Positions 9,301 to 10,930 of a stretch of DNA of 10,930 nt are shown piece after piece; position 1 is the first letter of the stretch, and each line of letters starts with the position of its first letter. The stretch is from the NCBI GenBank assembly GCA_026770585.1, contig MU646313.1, positions 399,349 to 410,278 on the forward strand. The letters are read 5' to 3'. The stretch is from Baffinella frigidus. Taxonomy: Eukaryota > Cryptophyceae > Cryptomonadales > Baffinellaceae. The notes under the pieces are model-generated. The model saw nothing but the letters and a program-made list of their open reading frames with translations. It had not been told where the DNA came from and searched no databases. A program made the translations under genes and the position numbers.

Positions 9301-9546
9301 CAAGGCGCCGTCGGATATCGAGCCGGAGCGCATCGCCGCGTGGCAGGTAAACCCTAAACCCTAAACCCTAAACCCTAAATCCCAAACCTTAAACCCCTAA
9401 ACCCTGACCCCTAAGCCCTAAGCCCTGAACCCCGACCCCTAAACCCCACCCCCCAAACCCCACCCCCCAAACCCCTCAAACCTGAAACCTGAAACCTAAC
9501 GCAGGCGATGAAGACCAAGTACGGCGATTCTGTGGACTTCGCGTAA
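3164..9546 (+). CDS. Plastid-targeted protein, possibly ChuX/HutX-like haem-utilisation fold; multi-exon
   Basis: Secure or likely exons: E1 3164 to 3288 or 3307; E2 4697-4771; E3 5241-5289; E4 5371-5442; E5 6508-6557; E6 7762-7830; E7 9296-9346; E8 9505-9546 with stop TAA. From E2 to E8 all borders are GT...AG and all phases agree (0, 1, 1, 0, 0, 0). The N-terminus MRGLYLAAIAVAAPMASA then F is a signal peptide plus transit-peptide start with the +1 Phe of complex red plastids. The mature part has a GVGRIRLIC strand, LFYASG, NLDLHLLLE, TYIIRMLG, VVASFFLQ, then an acidic/basic C-terminal helix (EPERIAAWQ) and KYGDSVDF. This strand-rich order with a final helix recalls ChuX/HutX haem-binding proteins. 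That family call is from memory of pattern only. The total is about 183 to 215 residues, depending on exons between E1 and E2. Confidence 0.65.
3987..4065. repeat. CGGTAGG hairpin relative followed by a 2 x 29 bp tandem repeat
   Basis: Positions 4008-4036 and 4037-4065 are 29-bp direct repeats (GGGACATAGGATTTTTCCT then A or G, then CATATATCC) with one mismatch. Each contains the small palindrome AGGATTTTTCCT. The rest of 3308-4134 shows no gene. Confidence 0.8.
4135..4230 (+). CDS. Candidate internal exon E1b
   Basis: Flanked by acceptor CTTGCCCGCAG and donor AAG then GTTGGC; 96 bp, exactly 32 codons, phase 0 at both ends. It encodes TVRGYVARNAAVLTGAVYVR then RLDVSMITDAGK, which reads like real protein. 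It fits between E1 (ending 3307) and E2 in frame. No homology is recognised, and it could be an open stretch by chance. Confidence 0.35.
4526..4562 (+). pseudogene. Echo of E2 5' end (or a small exon)
   Basis: Preceded by TTGTTCGCAG like E2, and containing CTCCTGGACGAGACC against E2's TTCCTCGACGAGACC. It is therefore a diverged copy of the E2 acceptor and exon start. In the homologous frame (NLSALLDETR) it does not join E2. In another frame it is phase-compatible with E1 ending at 3288 and E2 at 4697, so a real 37-bp exon cannot be excluded. Confidence 0.5.
4637..4699 (+). repeat. Tandemly duplicated E2 acceptor
   Basis: AGTCAACAGGCGTGCTTTGT then TCGCAGGA ends at 4666, and is repeated as AGTCAACCGCGTGCTTTGT then TCGCAGGA at 4671-4698. 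Each copy has a branch-like GTCAAC, a T-rich tract and an AG acceptor. Use of the upstream AG would add 32 bases and shift the frame. Confidence 0.75.
4697..4771 (+). CDS. Exon E2
   Basis: Acceptor TTGTTCGCAG, phase 0; DKLKGFLDETKGVGR then IRLICTNDAS; donor GTCCTAACCCC, where the telomere-like array begins with the first intron bases. Phase 0 out. Confidence 0.7.
4774..5160 (+). repeat. CCCTAA-type repeats filling the E2-E3 intron
   Basis: CCTAACCCC units start at 4774 beside the E2 donor. Degenerate CCCTAAA / CCCTGAA / CCCTATG units follow, mainly at 4774-4925 and 5033-5160. Between them 4926-5032 is unique sequence without a visible gene. Positions 5161-5240 are unique up to the E3 acceptor. 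Confidence 0.85.
4873..4896 (+). pseudogene. Echo of E2 donor end
   Basis: GCAGCAACGACGCC then GCCCTAACCC copies the E2 end CACCAACGACGCCTCG with its CCTAACCC intron start, lacking the GT donor bases. It lies about 110 bp downstream of E2. Confidence 0.6.
5241..5289 (+). CDS. Exon E3
   Basis: Acceptor CACCCGTCAG, phase 0; VMEAICTTDKLFYASG; ends on one base of a Gly codon (phase 1) with donor GTAAACCCTAAACCC. The telomere-like repeat itself forms the 5' splice site. Confidence 0.75.
5290..5370 (+). repeat. Short intron made almost entirely of CCCTAAA repeats
   Basis: An 81-bp intron. It opens GTAAACCCTAAACCC, continues as CCCTAAA units and ends CCCTACACCCTACACCCTAG. Both its GT and its AG lie within repeat units or variants of them. 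Confidence 0.85.
5371..5442 (+). CDS. Exon E4
   Basis: Two bases complete Gly from E3. Then PKQLEYANIIDPSI followed by NLDLHLLLE, and one base of the next codon (phase 1); donor GTGCGACACC. Confidence 0.75.
5529..5539 (+). other. tRNA B-box-like motif
   Basis: GGTTCGATTCC, a perfect RNA polymerase III B box, preceded by GCTGGGAGGTAGGG. No full tRNA cloverleaf fits: the T stem has mismatches and there is no acceptor partner. It may be a tRNA-derived SINE remnant. It lies between E4 and its echo. Confidence 0.35.
5596..5662 (+). pseudogene. Echo of exon E4
   Basis: Diverged near-complete copy: LECANILDPSINLYLLLLRE against E4 LEYANIIDPSINLDLHLLLE. The donor GGTGCGA is kept in the same phase. 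The acceptor side is altered: AG at 5594-5595 or 5596-5597 gives the wrong phase after E3 or E4. It is therefore not usable as a simple alternative exon as the sequence stands. Confidence 0.75.
5668..5835 (+). repeat. CCCGAAA array followed by inverted GGGTTTAG-type array
   Basis: CCGAAACCCGAAGCCCGAAACC units run to about 5740 (the C-strand counterpart of TTTCGGG), just after the E4 echo donor. From 5772 to 5835 the repeat switches to the G-rich orientation (GTGTTTAGGGTGTAG). Confidence 0.8.
5886..5941 (+). repeat. 4 x 14 bp tandem repeat
   Basis: Four units of AAACCCTCAACTGC, one with a single change. A further partial copy occurs at about 6151-6170. It looks like a telomere-like unit that gained a heptamer and was then amplified. 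Positions 5942-6150 show no gene. Confidence 0.8.
6187..6206 (+). pseudogene. Echo of exon E5 acceptor
   Basis: Twenty bases identical to 6505-6524: the CAG acceptor and the first 17 bases of E5. After this point it diverges abruptly into a 21-bp repeat (see 6206-6251). Confidence 0.7.
6206..6471 (+). repeat. Three copies of a 21-bp motif plus duplicated CACACATAC tracts
   Basis: CACGCTAGCGTCACGACTG occurs at 6207, 6231 and 6452. The first copy begins exactly where the E5 echo ends. Between them the tract TACCCTCCACACATACTC is present twice, at about 6300 and 6388. No gene is seen. Confidence 0.75.
6508..6557 (+). CDS. Exon E5
   Basis: Acceptor TTGCCAACAG; two bases complete a Gly codon, then VGGARFETGVSRTPTK; phase 0 out; donor GTCCCTAAACCCTACC, again starting telomere-like repeat. 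Its phases bridge E4 and E6 exactly. Confidence 0.7.
6558..6760 (+). repeat. Degenerate CCCTACA / CCCGACA repeats
   Basis: Heptamer-like units (CCCTAAA, CCCTACC, CCGACAC, CCCTACA) follow the E5 donor. The open frame here is only the low-complexity repeat. Confidence 0.75.
6761..7150 (+). other. E5-E6 intron, proline-coding low-complexity DNA
   Basis: Short repeats of CCCGCCCAGAAAGCC and CCCCGCCCCG. The frame is open (225 codons from 6498) because stop codons are rare in such composition. No domain is recognised, so it is not called as a gene. Confidence 0.5.
7158..7215. mobile_element. Decayed half of the foldback element
   Basis: GGCCTATGGTGGTCCTAGGG, a long G run and CTTATGAG resemble the 3' half of the elements at 9860-10136, but without a complete GAGCGAGGTACCCCTG end. 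Confidence 0.5.
7267..7432. mobile_element. 166-bp MITE-like element with 24-bp inverted ends
   Basis: Left end 7267-7290 (core AGCTTACGTTAACGGA) is inverted at 7409-7432 with two mismatches. Inside, at 7280-7313, a 34-bp near-perfect palindrome (one mismatched pair) is centred on CCCCTTAAGGGG. It is AT-richer than its surroundings and has no ORF. No clear target duplication is seen. Confidence 0.55.
7440..7761 (+). repeat. Degenerate GTGTTCGACAC-type repeats before E6
   Basis: Many variants of GGTG(T/C)(T/C)CGACAC and GGGACCAACACACT. A 22-bp sequence beginning CACGCTTACGTGTGTCGAAC is present at 7576-7597 and identically at 7687-7708. Its last unit runs straight into the E6 acceptor (CCCGGCAG). 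Confidence 0.65.
7762..7830 (+). CDS. Exon E6
   Basis: Acceptor ACACACCCGGCAG, 23 codons in phase 0 at both ends: DPTYIIRMLGTDQEK then VVASFFLQ; donor GTCTTG. Of the four copies of this region, only this one has a complete 5' part and an acceptor. Confidence 0.7.
7919..7993. other. Nested hairpin structure in E6 repeat unit 1
   Basis: Outer arms AAATTACTACAC (7919-7930) and GTGTAGTAATTT (7982-7993). Inside are the perfect 18-bp palindrome GTGTGGTAATTACCACAC (7934-7951) and arms CAGCTGCT / AGCAGCTG (7951-7958, 7975-7982). Unit 2 has only a reduced version (about 8239-8291). Confidence 0.7.
7999..8053 (+). pseudogene. Echo of E6, second copy
   Basis: Starts at CATCCGGATG, lacking the first 14 bases of E6 and any acceptor. 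It reads RMLGTDPEKVAASFFLQ and keeps the donor GTCTTG. A 5'-truncated pseudo-exon. Confidence 0.75.
8109..8173. repeat. G-rich telomere-like insert in E6 unit 2
   Basis: GGTTGAGGGTTGAGGGTTAG and later TCTAGGGTTTGGGGTTTAGG, absent at the matching place in unit 1 (about 7865). It is in the opposite orientation to most intron repeats of this gene. Confidence 0.7.
8297..8347 (+). pseudogene. Echo of E6, third copy
   Basis: CACCCGGGTGCTGGGCACGG onward, with a small insertion (AAGGCGGTCGCG) and loss of CCTTC near the end, so the frame no longer gives FFLQ. The donor CAG then GTCTTG is kept; there is no acceptor. Confidence 0.7.
8451..8475. other. Hairpin CCCTACGGTA / TACCGTAGGG
   Basis: Ten-base perfect arms around TTGCC, in a region with the AGGACC and CCTA words of the foldback elements. 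A related sequence, CCACGGTAGGCAACCCGTAG, occurs at about 3990-4008. Confidence 0.6.
8613..8788. mobile_element. Foldback segment with 18-bp perfect inverted ends
   Basis: TACCACGCAAGAGTGTAG at 8613-8630 is exactly inverted at 8771-8788. The interior is AT-rich and includes a perfect 26-bp palindrome at 8649-8674 centred on TCGAATTCGA. No ORF of note. Possibly a small nonautonomous transposon. Confidence 0.5.
8820..9295 (+). repeat. Duplicated E7 acceptor region and CAGTGGGACACGCA repeats
   Basis: Positions 8820-8926 and 9209-9314 are copies of one unit of about 106 bp: CCCTTTTCGCGCTC, CTCTGGAGTGTGGGTCTAA, ATCCATCC, then the acceptor. Between them are shorter variants (CAGTGGGACACGCAAAGTG and similar at about 9043, 9149 and 9209). 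Confidence 0.8.
8908..8926 (+). pseudogene. Echo of E7 acceptor end
   Basis: TGGGACAAGGCGCCGTCGG is identical to the first 18 bases of E7 plus the next G, behind the same CGCAG acceptor. It diverges right after CGTCGG, where GTTCG could act as a donor. If used it would give a 15- to 18-base micro-exon reading WDKAPS. Confidence 0.7.
9296..9346 (+). CDS. Exon E7
   Basis: Acceptor TTGGACCGCAG, 17 codons, phase 0 in and out: WDKAPSDIEPERIAAWQ. Donor GTAAACCCTAAACCC, the same telomere-like 5' splice site as E3. Confidence 0.75.
9348..9500 (+). repeat. CCCTAAA repeats filling the last intron
   Basis: Four clean CCCTAAA units from the donor, then CCCTGAC, CCCTAAG, CCCCACC and CCTGAAA variants up to the acceptor CCTAACGCAG. 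Confidence 0.85.
9505..9546 (+). CDS. Exon E8 with stop codon
   Basis: AMKTKYGDSVDFA then TAA, phase 0. It completes the C-terminal helix begun in E7. A 17-bp unit spanning the stop (GACTTCGCGTAATGCGT) is exactly duplicated at 9552-9568. Confidence 0.7.
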   Translation, partial: AMKTKYGDSVDFA

Positions 9547-9568
9547 TGCGTGACTTCGCGTAATGCGT
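9535..9568 (+). repeat. 2 x 17 bp duplication across the stop codon
   Basis: GACTTCGCGTAATGCGT at 9535-9551 and 9552-9568. The second copy lies in the 3' UTR, so the protein is unchanged. Confidence 0.85.
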
Positions 9569-9859
9569 CGGGATATCAAGGGGGTGTACAATACACTGCA
9601 CATGTACCAAGCAAGCGTGCCACACACACAGTTGACGTTTGCTGCGGTACAAGACGGAAAGGGGCTGTACCCCGTGGTTCAGTCAGCGAAGCCTACAGGG
9701 GAATCCCTGTACGTGCTATGCGGTGCGGAGTTCCGTGGCCAGACCCACGAACACCTCTGCCCCGAACGCCTTGTCCTGCGACGTGTTCGGGGCAGAGTAC
9801 GTGTTCGGGGCAGAGTCGCCGAGTTCTAAGAGGCTTCCAAGATGGAGACCTTTGTGAAT
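9569..9859 (+). other. 3' flank of the plus-strand gene, no gene recognised
   Basis: Overlapping open frames exist but none shows a recognisable product. ACGTGTTCGGGGCAGAGT is tandemly repeated at about 9780-9816. Probably the 3' UTR and intergenic sequence. Confidence 0.4.
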
Positions 9860-9860
9860 A

Positions 9861-9982
9861 CAGGGGTACCTCGCTCATAAGAAAACGCCCCCCCCCCCTA
9901 CTAGGACCACCGTAGACCCCAAGGCATAGGCCTACTGTAGGGTCCTAGGAGGAGTCGCTTTCTTACGAGCGAGGTACCCCTG
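9861..9982. mobile_element. Complete foldback MITE-like element, copy 1
   Basis: Ends CAGGGGTACCTCGCTCATAA and TTACGAGCGAGGTACCCCTG are inverted with one mismatch, flanked by TA on both sides, like TA-target (Tc1/mariner type) nonautonomous elements. The interior is itself nearly palindromic: a C run, CTAGGACCACCGTAG, GGCATAGGCC, CTACTGTAGGGTCCTAG. No ORF for a transposase. Confidence 0.75.
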
Positions 9983-10039
9983 TAACCTCTGAAGAGTCCT
10001 TCATTGATACCAACACGGTCGCACTGTATGAACCTGTTT

Positions 10040-10134
10040 GCCTCCCCCCCCTAGGACCCTACCGTGGGACCTATGGCCCTAGGGTGGTCCTAGGGGGGCG
10101 CGGGGGGCGGCTCCTTATGAGCGAGGTACCCCTG
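10040..10134. mobile_element. Foldback element, copy 2, left end missing
   Basis: Begins in the C run (CCTCCCCCCCCTAGGACC), keeps the palindromic centre and the right end CTTATGAGCGAGGTACCCCT then G, followed by TA. Confidence 0.7.
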
Positions 10135-10191
10135 TAGGGACTGTGTGTGCTGCCCCCCCCCTTGTGTCCTTGTGTCCGAGCAACCCCTGTG

Positions 10192-10336
10192 CAGGGGTAC
10201 CTCGCTCATAAGGAGACCCCCCACCTCACCTCGCTCACAAGAAGCCGCAGCCCCCCCTAGCTAGGACGACCCTAGGGCCCTAGGCATAGGCCTCCTGTAG
10301 GGTCTGAGAAGGGTTCACCTCCTTATGAGCAAGGTA
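10192..10336. mobile_element. Foldback element, copy 3, with a doubled left end
   Basis: CAGGGGTACCTCGCTCATAA at the left, then a second partial left end CACCTCGCTCACAAGAAGCC at about 10233. It shares the CTAGGACGACCCTAGGG centre and has a decayed right end CTTATGAGCAAGGTA. It suggests one copy inserted in, or recombined with, another. Confidence 0.65.
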
Positions 10337-10344
10337 AGGGCGAA

Positions 10345-10378
10345 CGTCCTAATTCCGGCGTCAACCTAATTCCGGCAT
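10345..10378. repeat. Two copies of CCTAATTCCGGC
   Basis: GTCCTAATTCCGGC and AACCTAATTCCGGC, 18 bp apart, just after foldback copy 3. Positions 10379-10480 show nothing further. Confidence 0.6.
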
Positions 10379-10496
10379 TCCGTATCACCAAAATCTCGAG
10401 GCTCGCAGCGCAGACCGTGTCTCGTGCTGTGAAACCTGCGGTGACCCCCACCCCACAACGGTTTTAGGATACGCGAATCGGGGTTTCGGGTTTAAG

Positions 10497-10592
10497 GCTC
10501 ACAATTGTACCTACAACCGTGCTCACAATTGTACTTACAACCGTGCTCACAATTGTACTTACAACCGTGCTCACAATTGTACTTGCAAATGT
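10497..10592. repeat. 4 x 24 bp minisatellite
   Basis: Four units starting GCTCACAATTGTAC, the first and last slightly diverged. There are no spacers, so it is not a CRISPR array. Read on the minus strand it gives CKYNCEHG repeats in a 62-codon frame with no other sign of being a gene. Confidence 0.85.
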
Positions 10593-10720
10593 AATTGTTA
10601 AGTAAGATTCGACGCCGCCTTAGGATAGCAACTATTTGAAGCTTTCCCCGCACTTCACGGCGACCCTGGAGATTTTGCAAAAGTCAACTCCCCCACAAAT
10701 CTGTCAATTTAAGAAACGAG

Positions 10721-10737
10721 GTACACGTTTCGTGTAC
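10721..10737. other. Small hairpin
   Basis: GTACACG, TTT, CGTGTAC: perfect 7-bp arms. A C10 TTA G12 foldback follows at 10835-10859, directly before copy 4 of the foldback element. Confidence 0.6.
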
Positions 10738-10861
10738 TTCTTTACCAGACATTCGCAGGTGAGTTGACTAATACAAAAACTCCGCCCTGGCAGTGCAGTT
10801 CGTTACCGTCCCGAAAAAAACATGCGCGGTCTAGCCCCCCCCCCTTAGGGGGGGGGGGGTA

Positions 10862-10930
10862 CAGGGGTACCTCGTTCATTGGAAACGCCCCCCCCCCTAG
10901 GACCAGCATAGGACCCTAGGCATGGTCCTA
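10862..10930. mobile_element. Foldback element, copy 4, cut by the window edge
   Basis: TA then CAGGGGTACCTCGTTCATTG, C run, CCTAGGACCAGCATAGGACC, CCTAGGCATGGTCCTA; its right half lies beyond the window. Confidence 0.7.

Noticed and set aside
9563-9915. Overlapping open frames downstream of the stop codon
   Set aside because: Three frames are open together and run into the foldback element. No recognisable product or splice pattern.
10497-10592. CRISPR array or repeat protein gene
   Set aside because: 24-bp units follow each other without spacers, and the minus-strand frame is just the translated minisatellite.

Overview
This window is nuclear DNA of a eukaryotic alga, not a bacterial region. 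It holds two intron-rich, divergently transcribed genes separated by about 230 bp. No long ORF is a gene by itself. Real coding sequence appears as short exons (about 40 to 140 bp, one of up to about 350 bp) whose phases and GT...AG borders mostly fit together. The plus-strand protein starts with a signal-peptide-like segment ending ASA followed by F, then a Ser/Arg/Ala-rich stretch. This is the bipartite leader typical of complex red-lineage plastids (cryptophytes, haptophytes, stramenopiles). Introns are packed with plant-type TTTAGGG telomere-like DNA. My best guess is a cryptophyte or similar alga, from general pattern only and with low confidence.

Layout. Positions 11 to 2936, minus strand: the 5' six exons of a divergent ZIP-like metal transporter, continuing off the left edge. 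Positions 2937 to 3163: shared divergent promoter region. Positions 3164 to 9546, plus strand: a gene with at least eight exons for a small (about 180 to 215 residue) plastid-targeted protein. Its mature domain has a pattern like the bacterial ChuX/HutX/HemS haem-utilisation fold (tentative). Positions 9547 to 10930: gene-poor DNA with several copies of a foldback (MITE-like) element that has TA target sites, a 4 x 24 bp minisatellite and small hairpins.

The most unusual aspect is the introns. Many exons of both genes have one or more degenerate copies ('echoes') in the neighbouring intron. Each usually covers only one splice border plus a piece of exon: exons E2, E4, E5, E6 and E7 of the plus gene, and exons 4 and 5 of the minus gene. 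CCCTAAA-type repeats often begin at the very first base of an intron. In both divergent genes they lie mostly with the C-rich strand in the RNA sense. Introns here seem to have grown by local duplication across splice sites and by spread of telomere-like repeats.

The two genes need not share a pathway. A metal transporter beside a possible haem-handling plastid protein is suggestive but unproven.
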